From assembly GCA_051306365.1 (NCBI GenBank), contig JBPPNC010000087.1:85169-149168 (forward strand): a stretch of 64,000 nt of DNA. Direction: 5' to 3'. Numbering within the stretch: the stretch's first letter is position 1; every line of letters begins with the position of its first letter. Positions 1-8,244 of this stretch are shown here, in pieces. The position numbers were made by a program, and so were the translations under genes. Under the pieces are notes generated by a model. It saw nothing but the letters and a program-made list of their open reading frames with translations, was not told the DNA's origin and ran no database searches. Origin of the DNA: Svornostia sp051306365. Lineage in GTDB: Bacteria; Actinomycetota; Thermoleophilia; Solirubrobacterales; Solirubrobacteraceae.

Positions 1-2
1 CG

Positions 3-119
3 GGCGAGCCGTGGTCGATCGGCACGCGTGCCTCCCACGGCTGCCTGCGGATGAAGGTCCCGGACGTCATCGACCTGTACCCGCGGGTGCCGGTCGGGAC
101 GCCGACCCTCATCAAGTAG
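3..119 (+). CDS. L,D-transpeptidase (YkuD domain), C-terminal end only
   Basis: The gene enters from the left edge and only its last 38 residues are in the window. They contain the YkuD catalytic signature (ASHGCLRM), with the nucleophilic Cys and the preceding Ser-His-Gly, followed by the usual end of the domain (DLY..VPVGTP..I). Enzymes of this family form 3-3 cross-links in peptidoglycan outside the membrane. The TAG stop at 117-119 touches the left edge of a palindromic repeat that may end its transcript. The family call rests on the catalytic motif; upstream domains cannot be seen. Confidence 0.85.
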   Translation, partial: GEPWSIGTRASHGCLRMKVPDVIDLYPRVPVGTPTLIK

Positions 120-169
120 CTGAACGTCACATCGTGGTCGCTCTGGCGACCACTATCGGACGCTCAGCG
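119..169. repeat. 51-bp imperfect palindrome, copy 1 of an inverted pair
   Basis: The sequence folds on itself with a perfect 8-bp core stem (GTGGTCGC, loop TCTG, GCGACCAC) extended by further pairing to about 23 bp per arm with a few mismatches. A second copy lies at 1058-1109 in inverted orientation. The stop codon of the DUF559-like gene (153-155) lies inside it, and it begins at the stop of the L,D-transpeptidase gene. It could be a bidirectional terminator or the end of a mobile cassette. Confidence 0.8.
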
Positions 170-1016
170 GTGGAGTGGCGGCCAGCAGGCGGTGGGGGCG
201 GTCGTAGACGTCGTCGGTGGGGACACGCCGCACGGTCCAACCCGCTCGCTTCCACACCGCCGTCTTGCGGGCGTCCTCGACGGGATGGTGGAACTGCCGG
301 CTGTCGAGCTCAACGATCCACCGCGCGGCCGGCCACGCGTAGTCGGCCTCCTCGCCGTCGATCTTCACGTTCACCAGCGGGATCGGGATCCCGGCGGCAT
401 CGAGGATGGCCAGGCCCAGCGCCTCGGCGTCGCTCTTCGTCCGGTGCATCGGCAGGTGGGCGTACTCGTTGGTATACCGACGCAGCCGCGTGATGCCCCG
501 TCGGCCGGGGTGCAGCGCCAGCGCGACACGCAGGGCGCGCTCGTCGACGGCTCCGACCCGCAGCGCGTTGCGGGCCAGGCGCCTGGCGCTCAGGTCGGCG
601 CGCGTGGGGAGCAGGTCGAGGAGCGTCCTGGCCGGGCTCAGGCAGGGCAGGCCCTCGATCTGGCCGAGACCTGCTGACGGCAGGGTCTTCGAGCGGTACA
701 CGAGCAGTCCGGGGTGACGGCGCGTCCCGCCGCTTCCCAACCGGGTGACGGTGCGCACATCGGTGCGCCAGTCGTCGAACCCCAGCAGCCGGGCGACGCT
801 GGTGTGGCTCAGGCGGGTGCCCGGCTCGGTGAGGACCGCCGCCCAGCACAGCTGCATCTCGGTCAGCGGTGCGTCGCCGGTGACGTGCACGCCGTGGTGG
901 ATCTCGCGCAGGCCGGCGGTGGCGTGACGGATCCGGCCGCGGGTCCAGCCGGCGTGGCGGAGCTGCCAGACCGAGAACGTGCCATGTTGGAATGCGCGAA
1001 GGCCATCGAAGTCCAT
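153..1016 (-). CDS. AbiEi-like N-terminal domain with DUF559-like endonuclease-fold C-terminus
   Basis: This is a 287-residue protein of a type common in Actinobacteria. The N-terminal third looks like the winged-helix antitoxin domain of AbiEi (FSVWQLRHAGWTRGRIR, then the SHTSVARLLG helix). The C-terminus looks like a DUF559/Vsr-type nuclease fold: a Glu in IVELDSRQFH, then KTAVWKRAGW and VRRVP. Its cellular role is unknown; antitoxin-like regulation or nicking is only inferred. The ATG at 1016 has AGGAG almost abutting it. A GTG at 1058 would add 14 residues but lies in the edge of the flanking palindrome. The gene sits exactly between two inverted palindromes, which suggests a cassette. 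Confidence 0.7.
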   Translation of the reverse strand: MDFDGLRAFQHGTFSVWQLRHAGWTRGRIRHATAGLREIHHGVHVTGDAPLTEMQLCWAAVLTEPGTRLSHTSVARLLGFDDWRTDVRTVTRLGSGGTRRHPGLLVYRSKTLPSAGLGQIEGLPCLSPARTLLDLLPTRADLSARRLARNALRVGAVDERALRVALALHPGRRGITRLRRYTNEYAHLPMHRTKSDAEALGLAILDAAGIPIPLVNVKIDGEEADYAWPAARWIVELDSRQFHHPVEDARKTAVWKRAGWTVRRVPTDDVYDRPHRLLAATPPLSVR

Positions 1017-1057
1017 ACTCCTGGTAGGTGCAGGACGCGAGGATTCGCCCCCGACCA

Positions 1058-1109
1058 CGCTGAGCGGCCGATAGTGGTTGCCAGGGCGACCAGTATGTGA
1101 CGCTCAGCG
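1058..1109. repeat. 51-bp imperfect palindrome, copy 2, inverted relative to 119-169
   Basis: The reverse complement of this segment matches copy 1 over its whole length with only a few differences, including the outer GCTGA.CGTCA and CGCTCAGCG ends. It separates the 5' side of the DUF559-like gene from the 3' end of the NHL gene. Each copy therefore also lies just past the 3' end of an unrelated neighbour. Confidence 0.8.
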
Positions 1110-1125
1110 TCCCCTTTGGCGGCGC

Positions 1126-2805
1126 TCAGCGGCGCTTGGCGCGGATGACGACCTTCTGCCCGGCACGCACGTCGCGGCGCTGGCCGCGCAGGCGGTCGAA
1201 CACCGAGACCACGCCGCTGAACACGCGCACCGAGGTCGCCTTGCACGTGTCGACGGTCTGCCACTCGGTGCCGCGGACGGTCGCCGACCCGTACTTGCCA
1301 TCGGTGCGGAAGCGTCCGTCGCCGCGGGCGACGACCCGGCGCTCGCGGCGGCCTTTGCGCTTGCGCTGAGACGCCTTCGCGAAGGTCCGGATCGCGGCGC
1401 GCGAGCGCTTCTTCGCGCGCGCCGTCGTGCAGCCCGGCAGGGGCGCGACGAGCTTGACCTTGGTGATCGGGTTGCGGCCGGCGTCCTGATCGATCGTCAC
1501 GAGGCCCCGCGTCAGCGTCGTCGTGCGGACCTGGCCGGCCTGCGCGACGCTGACCGCCAGACCGCCGCGCTCGGTGTCGAAGACCGACCCGTCGGTCACG
1601 AGGTCGGGCTCGCGAACCGCGAGCGCCGTGCTCGTGCCACGCTGGCGCACGAACGCGGTGCCGCTCGTGGGCGCGAGCCCGAGCGACCGATCGGTGACGG
1701 GCGCGGGGATCTGCCCCACGTCCGTCGCGCCGCGCACGCGGCTGTTCGCGGTGTCGGCGATGAGCATCCCGCCCGTCGAGGTGCGGACGACGTCGCCGGG
1801 GTCCGTCAGGCGCGAGGCCGAGGCAGGGCCGCCGTCTCCCGACAGGCCGGGCTGCGTGCCGGCGACGGTGAAGATCGTGCCGAGCGGCGTGATGCGGCGG
1901 ATGCGGTCGTTCCCCGTGTCGGCGATGAGCAGCGCGCCGTTCGTCAGCGGGGTGACACCGGACGGCGCGTCGAATTGCGCGTTCACGGCTGGGCCGCCGT
2001 CGCCGCCCGCGCCCTTCGTGCCGCCCGCGATCGTCGTGATGTTCCCGTCCGGCGCGACCCGTCGAATCCGGTCGTTCCCCGTGTCCGCGATCGCGATCCC
2101 GCCGTCGGCGAGCGGCGCGACGTCGCGCGGGAAGCTCAGCTGCGCAGCCGTCGCCGCGCCACCGTCGCCCGCCGCGCCTTCGGTGCCGGTCCCGGCGAAC
2201 GTGGTGATCGTGCCGTCGGGGGCGATGCGGCGGATGCGGTGGTTGCCGGTGTCCGCCACCAGCAGCGAGCCGTCGGCCAGCTGGGCGACGTCACGCGGCG
2301 AGTCGAGCTGCGCCGCCGTGGCGGGCCCCCCGTCGCCGCCGAAGCCGCGGGTCGTGCCCGCCATGGTTCGGATGATCCCGTCGGGGGTGACGCGCCGCAG
2401 ACGGTGGTTGCCGGTGTCGGCGATGACGTAGGAGCCGTCGGCGAGCGGCGTCACGCCCTGCGGCGCGTTGATCTGCGCGTTGTCGGCCGGCCCCCCGTCG
2501 CCGCTCAGTCCGGGGACGTCGGTGCCGTCACCTGCCACGCGCACGATGAGCGACCCGTCGGCGGTCACGCGGCGGATGCGGCTGTTCGCCGTGTCAGCGA
2601 TGAGCACGCCGCCGCCGATCTGCGGGGGAGCGGCATCCGCGTCGCGCGGCGTGTTCAGCAGCGCCAGGCCGGGCGGGCCGCCGTCGCCACCGGCGCCCTG
2701 CACGCTGCCCGCGATGTTGAAGATCGTCCCGTCGGCGCCGTGGGCGGCCGGTGCTGCGGCAAGTGCGGCGAGCACGACGAACGGGGTGAGGGCCGGGCGG
2801 CGCAT
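1126..2805 (-). CDS. Secreted NHL-repeat protein with FecR-like C-terminal segment
   Basis: A 559-residue exported protein. The start at 2805 follows GGAGAG at good spacing and opens a signal peptide ending near AAHGA. Residues about 25-365 hold six NHL beta-propeller blades of about 55 residues, each with GDGGPA, a P.GV/P.DV segment, a variant of IADTGNHRIRR and an IAG/FAG-type end. Together they can form a six-bladed propeller for protein or ligand binding. The last 150 residues are rich in Arg/Lys and end in a segment (ATVRGTEW, VFSGVVSVFDR) that resembles the FecR-like tails of secreted proteins in this lineage. The blades are about 165 bp long at DNA level. The ligand is not predictable. 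Confidence 0.85.
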   Translation of the reverse strand: MRRPALTPFVVLAALAAAPAAHGADGTIFNIAGSVQGAGGDGGPPGLALLNTPRDADAAPPQIGGGVLIADTANSRIRRVTADGSLIVRVAGDGTDVPGLSGDGGPADNAQINAPQGVTPLADGSYVIADTGNHRLRRVTPDGIIRTMAGTTRGFGGDGGPATAAQLDSPRDVAQLADGSLLVADTGNHRIRRIAPDGTITTFAGTGTEGAAGDGGAATAAQLSFPRDVAPLADGGIAIADTGNDRIRRVAPDGNITTIAGGTKGAGGDGGPAVNAQFDAPSGVTPLTNGALLIADTGNDRIRRITPLGTIFTVAGTQPGLSGDGGPASASRLTDPGDVVRTSTGGMLIADTANSRVRGATDVGQIPAPVTDRSLGLAPTSGTAFVRQRGTSTALAVREPDLVTDGSVFDTERGGLAVSVAQAGQVRTTTLTRGLVTIDQDAGRNPITKVKLVAPLPGCTTARAKKRSRAAIRTFAKASQRKRKGRRERRVVARGDGRFRTDGKYGSATVRGTEWQTVDTCKATSVRVFSGVVSVFDRLRGQRRDVRAGQKVVIRAKRR

Positions 2806-2925
2806 ACGGTCTCTCCGGACAGTAGACCCGCGCGGGGGAGCGGAGGTGCGCTCCCGCGACGCTCCCTGTGTCGGGTGCGCGACGTTTGCCGGCCCTCCCC
2901 GGCGCGGACGGGGCATGATGTGTTC

Positions 2926-3138
2926 ATGCGTGATGTGACCATCCGCGGGGACGTGATCCGCCTCGGGCAGCTGCTCAAGCTGGCCGGCATCGCCGATTCC
3001 GGTGGCGAGGCGCGTGTGCTCCTGGAGGAGGACACTGTGCAGGTCAACGGCGAGCCGGAGAACCGCCGCGGACGGCAGCTGCACGACGGCGACGTCGTGG
3101 TACACGGCGACGAGACCGTCCGCGTGGTCGCCGGCTGA
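2926..3138 (+). CDS. S4-domain RNA-binding protein (YaaA/YbcJ-like)
   Basis: A 70-residue protein that is essentially one S4 domain: IRLGQLLKLAGIA, then GGEARVLLEEDTVQVNGE, then R.GRQL..GDVV. Stand-alone S4 proteins of this size bind structured RNA, often ribosome-associated. The ATG at 2926 is the only in-frame start that gives the normal family length. It is divergent from the NHL gene and ends 4 bp before the stop of the convergent kinase-like gene. Confidence 0.85.
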   Translation: MRDVTIRGDVIRLGQLLKLAGIADSGGEARVLLEEDTVQVNGEPENRRGRQLHDGDVVVHGDETVRVVAG

Positions 3139-3142
3139 GTCG

Positions 3143-4315
3143 TTACGGCGCGGGCGCGTCGAGCGCCGCCTGCGCGACGTCGATCTCGGCGCCGAGGCGC
3201 GCGAGGACGGCGAGCACCTGCGCGGTGGCGCGTGCGATCCACAGGTCGTCCGGGGTCGCAGCGACTTCCGGCACGAGCCGGAGCAGGGCGGGGGCCTCCG
3301 CGTCGCCGCGCTCGGCGAGGGCCAGCAGCGCGGCGGCGTCGAGCACCATCGGCCCGTCGGCGAGGGGCGACGCGATCGCCCGCAGCGGGACGTGCGCCAC
3401 GCGCGCCGCATCGGGTGGCACCATCGCCGCCCGCTCTGCCGCGGCGGCGAGGGCCGCGGGCATGTCGTCCCGCAGCGCCGCGAGCGCAGCGAGGCCGAGC
3501 CTGGCGCGTTCGGGCGTGACCTGGCGGGCGACGCCCGCGCCGAGCAGCCCGATCCGGCCGTCCCCCAGCACCACGACGTGACCGGGGCGCGCATCGAGCA
3601 GCGCCAGCCCGGCGTCGCGCGCGGCACTGACGTGGGCGTGGACGATCGCGGTCGCGGCAGCCGCCGCGTCGAGGGGCCGCGCCCCTTCGTGCAGGGTGCG
3701 GCCGCGGAGCAGGTCGCTGACGAGCACGCCGGGCGCGGCGAGGTCCGTGTGCGGACGGGGCACGACGATGCCCTCGACGTGCCGGATCGCTCGGGCCACG
3801 CGGCGTTGCATGTCCGCCTCGTGCTCGAGATCGATCTCGTCGGAGGTCTGCTCGCGCACATCGCGCAGGAACGCGCCGGCGTCGATGGCGGGGAAGGCCG
3901 CGCCGAGCGGCATGGCGAGCGTCTCCAGCAGCGAGAGGTCGGCCCGCACCGCGCGGTCCAGCCCGGGGCGCCGCACCTTGACCGCCACCGCGGTGCCGTC
4001 GAGCTCGCCGCGGTGCACCTGGGACGCTGCGCGCACGGCGATGGGCTCGTCGGAGAGGTCGTCGAGGACCCTGCCCGGTGCCTTGCCCCACGCCTCCTTC
4101 AGTGCCTTCTCGATGGCCTTGCGGTCGAGTGGCTCGGGCGTCGACAGGTCCCCCAGGGCGCGATCCACGCCGGCGTGCAGCCACTCCGGGACGGCGGCGG
4201 GATCGACGAGGTCCGCCGCGCGGGTCAGCGCCACCCGTCCGCTCGGCGCCTGGCGCGCAAGGCGCAGCGCGGTGTCGATCAGGGTCCGGAGGGCGGGCGG
4301 GAGCTCGGTCGGCAC
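3143..4315 (-). CDS. UbiB/ABC1-family protein, probable pseudokinase
   Basis: A 390-residue protein with the ABC1/UbiB fold. Seen are PIAVRAASQVHRGEL and VAVKVRRPGL (the Ala-rich loop and ATP-site Lys), then DEIDLEHEADMQ. The catalytic half is degenerate. The place of the family's ADPHPGN motif reads DARPGH, and the DFG-equivalent Asp is lost (RIGLLGAGVA), so the metal-binding residues are gone. The N-terminal KxGQ motif is also not recognisable. The GTG start at 4315 is the first sensible start after the upstream gene's stop, 23 bp away, so the two genes probably share a transcript. UbiB proteins act in lipid or quinone metabolism; here a regulatory role is inferred. An intact paralogue is at 13517-14905. 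Confidence 0.75.
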   Translation of the reverse strand: MPTELPPALRTLIDTALRLARQAPSGRVALTRAADLVDPAAVPEWLHAGVDRALGDLSTPEPLDRKAIEKALKEAWGKAPGRVLDDLSDEPIAVRAASQVHRGELDGTAVAVKVRRPGLDRAVRADLSLLETLAMPLGAAFPAIDAGAFLRDVREQTSDEIDLEHEADMQRRVARAIRHVEGIVVPRPHTDLAAPGVLVSDLLRGRTLHEGARPLDAAAAATAIVHAHVSAARDAGLALLDARPGHVVVLGDGRIGLLGAGVARQVTPERARLGLAALAALRDDMPAALAAAAERAAMVPPDAARVAHVPLRAIASPLADGPMVLDAAALLALAERGDAEAPALLRLVPEVAATPDDLWIARATAQVLAVLARLGAEIDVAQAALDAPAP

Positions 4316-4338
4316 GCGGCCGAACCTTAGAACGTCGT

Positions 4339-5532
4339 TCAGGCCGCTGCGGAGACCGCGTCGCGCGTGACTTCGGCCCGCGGCGGGATGCGCTTGCCCC
4401 AGTTGGCGAGCACGGCGAAGTCGAGCAGGCGCTCGGCGTAGGCGGAGAAGCGCGGCGGCGCGATCCCGTGCCGCTCGAGCGCGGCCTGGGTGGACCGCGC
4501 GTCGTAGCGCGTCTCGACCTCGAAGTACGGGAAGTACGGCTTGCTGCGCGCGAGCACCGTGCGCGCTTTGCTGCCGCCGAGCAGGCCGAGTGCCGGGGCA
4601 GCCAGGACGCGGAACGCGGTGGGGTGGATGATCGCCGGCGTGCCCTTGGCGAAGTAGTCGACGGCCGTCTCGCGGATCTCCCGCAGCGTCGGCGCGAGGT
4701 CCCCGGCGGTGAGCATGTGCGTGGACACCCCGGCCGGCGCGGGTTCGCGCATGAGCGCCCACATCCCGTCGGCGACGTAGTCCACCGGCACGACGTCGAT
4801 GATGCCGTCGAGCCGGCCTGGCAGCACGGTGTACTGGCCCTTGGCGTAACTGCGGTACGGGCCGTAGAGCACGTTGAAGCTCGTCGTCCAGCCGGTCTGG
4901 CGCTCGCCGACGACGATCGACGGCCGGAAGATCTGCGTCGGCAGATCCCATGCGGTGGCGGCGTCGCGCACCAGGACCTCGGCTTCGTGCTTCGTCTGCT
5001 CGTAGGCGTTGCGGAACCGCTGGCCGCACTGCAGCTGCCCGGGGCCGAAGCTCCCGCGGTGGCGCCCGGCGACGTACGCCGTGGACACATAGGAGAACCG
5101 CTCGAGGCCGTCGCCGCGCCCGGCGCAGCGCCGTGCGAGGTCGAGCATCCGGCGGGTGCCGTCGACGTTGATGCGCCGCGACTCGTCGAGCGGCAGGACG
5201 AACGAGATGGACGCCGCGCAGTGCAGGATCCCCGTGACGCGGTCGGCGAGCAGGTCGTGCGTGGGCCCGTCGAGGTCGAGCCCGGGAGCCTCGAGGTCGG
5301 CGGCGATCGCCGTCAGCCGATGTTCGGGCGCGGGGCCCGGGAGGATCATCGCGAGCGCCTCGCGGAGGCGGCCGGCGGCTGCGTCGTCGTCGTCGGCGCG
5401 GATGAGCGCGACCACATGGCGGTCGCTCTCGGCGAGGACCCTGGCGAGGACCTGCATCCCGAGGAACCCGGTGGCGCCGGTGAGCAGGAGAGCTCCGTCG
5501 GGGATGTGATCGCGCTCGGTCAGAGCCCCCAT
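4339..5532 (-). CDS. Extended SDR / fatty acyl-CoA reductase-like (NAD-binding 4) protein
   Basis: A 397-residue Rossmann protein. GATGFLG at residues about 19-25 is the dinucleotide-binding turn. HCAASISF and the YEQTK catalytic Tyr-x-x-x-Lys follow, then FRPSIVVGE. This pattern belongs to the male-sterility/thioester-reductase branch of extended SDRs, which reduce acyl thioesters or carry out related NADPH chemistry. The ATG at 5532 is preferred because upstream in-frame sequence is Arg/Pro-rich and not family-like. It is first in a probable two-gene operon with the UbiB-like gene. An AACGATCGGT site lies about 10-20 bp upstream of the start. Confidence 0.8.
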   Translation of the reverse strand: MGALTERDHIPDGALLLTGATGFLGMQVLARVLAESDRHVVALIRADDDDAAAGRLREALAMILPGPAPEHRLTAIAADLEAPGLDLDGPTHDLLADRVTGILHCAASISFVLPLDESRRINVDGTRRMLDLARRCAGRGDGLERFSYVSTAYVAGRHRGSFGPGQLQCGQRFRNAYEQTKHEAEVLVRDAATAWDLPTQIFRPSIVVGERQTGWTTSFNVLYGPYRSYAKGQYTVLPGRLDGIIDVVPVDYVADGMWALMREPAPAGVSTHMLTAGDLAPTLREIRETAVDYFAKGTPAIIHPTAFRVLAAPALGLLGGSKARTVLARSKPYFPYFEVETRYDARSTQAALERHGIAPPRFSAYAERLLDFAVLANWGKRIPPRAEVTRDAVSAAA

Positions 5533-5540
5533 CTTGCGGG

Positions 5541-5556
5541 AGAAACGATCGGTACG
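5541..5556. promoter_or_regulatory. Weak match to the GTGAACGATCGTTAGC-type operator
   Basis: The core AACGATCGGT (5544-5553) differs at one position from the AACGATCGTT palindrome found repeatedly at 37-55 kb. It lies just upstream of the reductase start at 5532. As a single weak copy it may be chance. Confidence 0.3.
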
Positions 5557-5653
5557 GTAGAGCGCCAGTGCGCCAAAAGGGCGAACTCTCCGGCAGGGGT
5601 CGGCCCCCGCGCGACGGACCGCTTTCGCACCCATCGCGCGGGAGCCGACGCGC

Positions 5654-6370
5654 CTATGCCGTCTGGGCGGTGCCGGTGGCCGGCGGGACGTACGAGCCGT
5701 CCTGGTTGGTCTCGCCCTGCTTGCGGGCGTGGGGCTCGCCGGGGCCACCCGGGCCGGGTGCGGGGCCACGTCCGCCGCGCCGCTCGCCGAGATGCTCGAT
5801 GTGGTCTTCGAGGTGCTCGGCGATCTCGTCGCGCTGCGCCTTGGTGATGTCGCCCTCCTTGACCTGCTGGTCGAGGCGCGCGAGCGCGGCCTTCTTCACG
5901 GCGGCCTTCACGTCGGCGAGATCCTTGTCCTGCGCCTTCGCGATCCGCGCGATGGTCTTGCCGTCCCGCAGTTGCTCCACGAGCTTGGCCTCGGTCAGCC
6001 CGAGGGCCTTCGCAGTGTCGGCCATCAGCTCACGGCCGCCGCCCGGGCGGCCGGGCCCGCCGTGGCCGCGGCCACCCTTGCCGCCGCCGAGGACCAGGCC
6101 GCTCTCGGCCTGGCGCCTCTTGATCTCGTCGGCCTGGGCCTGCGTGATCTTGCCGGCCTTCACGGCCTCTTCGAGCTGTGCGGACTGCCCGGCCTGCAGC
6201 GCGGCGCGCAGCTCCTCCGGGGTCACGTCGAGCTTCTTGGCAGCGGTGTCGAGCACGGTCTTCTCGCGCTCCCCGGCCTCATCGGTCTGGGTGGCGGCGA
6301 CGGCGCCGGCCGACCCTGCCGCGAGGGCGACGAGGGTGCCGCCGATGACCGCGATGCGTCTGGTCGTCAT
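5654..6370 (-). CDS. Secreted helical protein with two similar repeats, unknown function
   Basis: A 238-residue protein with an excellent ribosome site (AGGAGACCCC before the ATG at 6370) and a signal peptide (IAVIGGTLVALAAGSAGAVA). Two related helical units follow: LDVTPEELRAALQAGQ with ITQAQADEIKRR, and LGLTEAKLVEQLRDGKTI with ITKAQRDEIAEHL. A Gly/Arg/Pro-rich linker (GGGKGGRGHGG) separates them and another low-complexity tail follows. This architecture is frequent in actinobacterial secreted proteins of unknown role. No catalytic motif is seen. It is transcribed away from the DUF1330 gene, so 6371-6464 should hold both promoters. Confidence 0.75.
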   Translation of the reverse strand: MTTRRIAVIGGTLVALAAGSAGAVAATQTDEAGEREKTVLDTAAKKLDVTPEELRAALQAGQSAQLEEAVKAGKITQAQADEIKRRQAESGLVLGGGKGGRGHGGPGRPGGGRELMADTAKALGLTEAKLVEQLRDGKTIARIAKAQDKDLADVKAAVKKAALARLDQQVKEGDITKAQRDEIAEHLEDHIEHLGERRGGRGPAPGPGGPGEPHARKQGETNQDGSYVPPATGTAQTA

Positions 6371-6464
6371 GGGGTCTCCTGGCTGTGGGGGTTGGCGGAA
6401 GGATCGATCCCGTCCCTCGGAGCGGCCTGCGGCGACCCTGAGACTTCTCTGAGAGTCTTGGGCG

Positions 6465-6836
6465 ATGGCCGTCGATCCCACTGGTGCTGACCTCAAGCGG
6501 CTGCTGGCCGAGGAGACCCATCCGCACGGCCCGTGCGTGATGCTCAACCTCCTGAAGTTCAAGGAGGGCGGCCGCGCGGACTACGACGAGTACGCCCGGA
6601 GGATCGTGCCGTTCCTCGACCGGGTCGGCGGCGAGATCATCTACGCGGGCGAGTGCTCCACGGCGCTGGTGGCCCCCGACGGCCACGACTGGGATGCGGT
6701 GCTGCTCGTGCGGTACCCGACCCGGCAGGCGTTCAGCCTGATGGTCGCCGACCGGGAGTACCAGGAGATCACCGGGCTGCGGTCGGGCGCGCTGGAGGAG
6801 GCCGTCCTCCAGGCGACGATTCCCTGGCCGCACTGA
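6465..6836 (+). CDS. DUF1330 family protein
   Basis: A 123-residue dimeric alpha-beta-barrel-like protein. The core is MLNLLKFKEGG..DYDEY, then VLLVRYPTRQAF..M..D..YQ, the standard DUF1330 pattern. The function is unknown; related ferredoxin-like folds include monooxygenases and isomerases. It is followed after 46 bp by an acyl-CoA dehydrogenase gene in the same direction and may be co-transcribed. Confidence 0.85.
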   Translation: MAVDPTGADLKRLLAEETHPHGPCVMLNLLKFKEGGRADYDEYARRIVPFLDRVGGEIIYAGECSTALVAPDGHDWDAVLLVRYPTRQAFSLMVADREYQEITGLRSGALEEAVLQATIPWPH

Positions 6837-6882
6837 GCCGGGGTACGGGGTAGCGTACGGCGCAACCCCCGGGAGGCAGACG

Positions 6883-8181
6883 ATGGCGTGGGATTTCCAG
6901 ACTGAGCCTGAGTACCAGGCAAAGCTCGACTGGGCGCGCGGCTTCGTGCGCGAGGAGATCTGGCCGCTGGAGACCGTCTTCAGCGAACTCAGCCAGGCGC
7001 AGCTCGACCGCGTCTACGCGCCGCTGCAGGACCGCGTCAAGGAACAGGGCCTCTGGGCCGCGCACCTCGATCCCGAGCTCGGCGGCCAGGGCTACGGCCA
7101 GGTCAAGCTCGGGCTGCTGCACGAGATCCTCGGCACATCGCCCTTCGCCCCGAATGCGTTCGGCTGCCAGGCGCCGGACTCCGGGAACAGCGAGATCCTC
7201 GCGCTCGCGGGCACGCCCGAGCAGAAGGAACGCTGGCTCGAACCGCTGCTCGCCGGCGACATCAAGTCCGCGTTCAGCATGACCGAGCCCAACGCGGGCG
7301 CAGACCCCACCCTGCTGCAGACGACGGCGGTGCGCGACGGTGACGAGTGGGTCATCAACGGGCACAAGTGGTTCTCCTCGAACGCGTCGATCGCCGACGT
7401 GCTCATCGTCATGGCCGTGACCGACCCGGACGCACGGCCGCACCAGCGCGCGTCGATGTTCGTCGTCCCCGCCGACACGCCGGGCGTGAACATCCTGCGC
7501 GACGTCGCGACGATGGAGCACCCGCAGGAGGAGTACGGGAAGCTCGGCGGGCACGCGGAGATCCTGTACGAGGACGTGCGGGTCCCCGCCGACGCGCTGC
7601 TCGGCGCCGAGGGCGCGGGCTTCCTCATCGCGCAGCACCGGCTCGGCCCCGGGCGCATCCACCACTGCATGCGCTGGCTGGGCGTGTCCAGCCGCGCGTT
7701 CGACATGCTCTGTGAGCGCGCGACCTACCGCTACGCGTTCGGCGGCGTGCTGGCCGAGAAGCAGACGGTGCAGAACTGGATCGCCGACAGCGCCGCACAG
7801 ATGCAGGCCGCACGGCTCATGACCCTGCATGCCGCGTGGCGGATGGACACCGAGGGGCCGGCCGCGGCGCGCACGGACATCTCGATGATCAAGTTCTTCG
7901 GCGCGGGCGTGCTGCATGACGTCATCGACCGCGCGGTGCAGCTGCACGGCTCGCTCGGCTACTCGACCGACCTGCCGCTCGAGGCGATGTACCGCTTCGC
8001 CCGCGCCGCGCGAATCTACGACGGGCCCGACGAGGTCCATCGTCAGTCGGTCGCCCGGCAGGTGCTGCGCGGCTACGCGCCTCCGGCCGACGCGGTGCCG
8101 ACCGAACACGTCCCGACCCGGCGTGCCGTCGCCCGCGAGAAGTTCGCCGACATCCTCGACGCGGTCACGGCGAACGACTGA
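6883..8181 (+). CDS. Acyl-CoA dehydrogenase family protein
   Basis: A 432-residue flavoprotein with GGGAGG seven bases before the ATG. Family marks are the substrate/FAD segment AFSMTEPNAGAD, W.INGHKWFSSNA, the HRLGPGRIHHCMRW helix, and the C-terminal QLHGSLGYSTDLPLE..YR.ARA.RIYDGPDEVHR.S.ARQ. It would oxidise an acyl-CoA at the alpha-beta bond and pass electrons to ETF. The H..MRWLG and YDGPDEVHR style is that of the ACAD10/11-like branch rather than short-chain enzymes. The substrate is unknown. A small GC hairpin lies 20 bp after the stop. Confidence 0.9.
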   Translation: MAWDFQTEPEYQAKLDWARGFVREEIWPLETVFSELSQAQLDRVYAPLQDRVKEQGLWAAHLDPELGGQGYGQVKLGLLHEILGTSPFAPNAFGCQAPDSGNSEILALAGTPEQKERWLEPLLAGDIKSAFSMTEPNAGADPTLLQTTAVRDGDEWVINGHKWFSSNASIADVLIVMAVTDPDARPHQRASMFVVPADTPGVNILRDVATMEHPQEEYGKLGGHAEILYEDVRVPADALLGAEGAGFLIAQHRLGPGRIHHCMRWLGVSSRAFDMLCERATYRYAFGGVLAEKQTVQNWIADSAAQMQAARLMTLHAAWRMDTEGPAAARTDISMIKFFGAGVLHDVIDRAVQLHGSLGYSTDLPLEAMYRFARAARIYDGPDEVHRQSVARQVLRGYAPPADAVPTEHVPTRRAVAREKFADILDAVTAND

Positions 8182-8201
8182 CGGACGCCGAAGGCGTGAC
8201 C

Positions 8202-8221
8202 GCCGTCGCGGCGACGACGGC
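8202..8221 (+). terminator. Possible hairpin terminator after the acyl-CoA dehydrogenase
   Basis: GCCGTCG and CGACGGC form a 7-bp stem around a 6-nt loop about 20 bp past the stop codon. There is no T-run, so intrinsic termination is uncertain. Confidence 0.3.
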
Positions 8222-8244
8222 GGGCATCGTGATGGGCGTCGCGC

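Noticed and set aside
1500..2750. Regular 165-bp periodicity suggesting a DNA tandem repeat or CRISPR-like array
   Set aside because: The period equals one NHL blade (about 55 codons) and the copies diverge at third positions, so it is protein-level repetition.
1078..3138. Long plus-strand frame opposite the NHL gene
   Set aside because: It is a shadow of the NHL repeats on the other strand; only its last 71 codons (from 2926) are a real S4-domain gene.
1126..3861. A single 911-codon open frame on the minus strand
   Set aside because: Only the part from 2805 down reads as the NHL protein with signal peptide and ribosome site; the upstream portion is the antisense of the S4 gene and an out-of-frame reading of the kinase-like gene.
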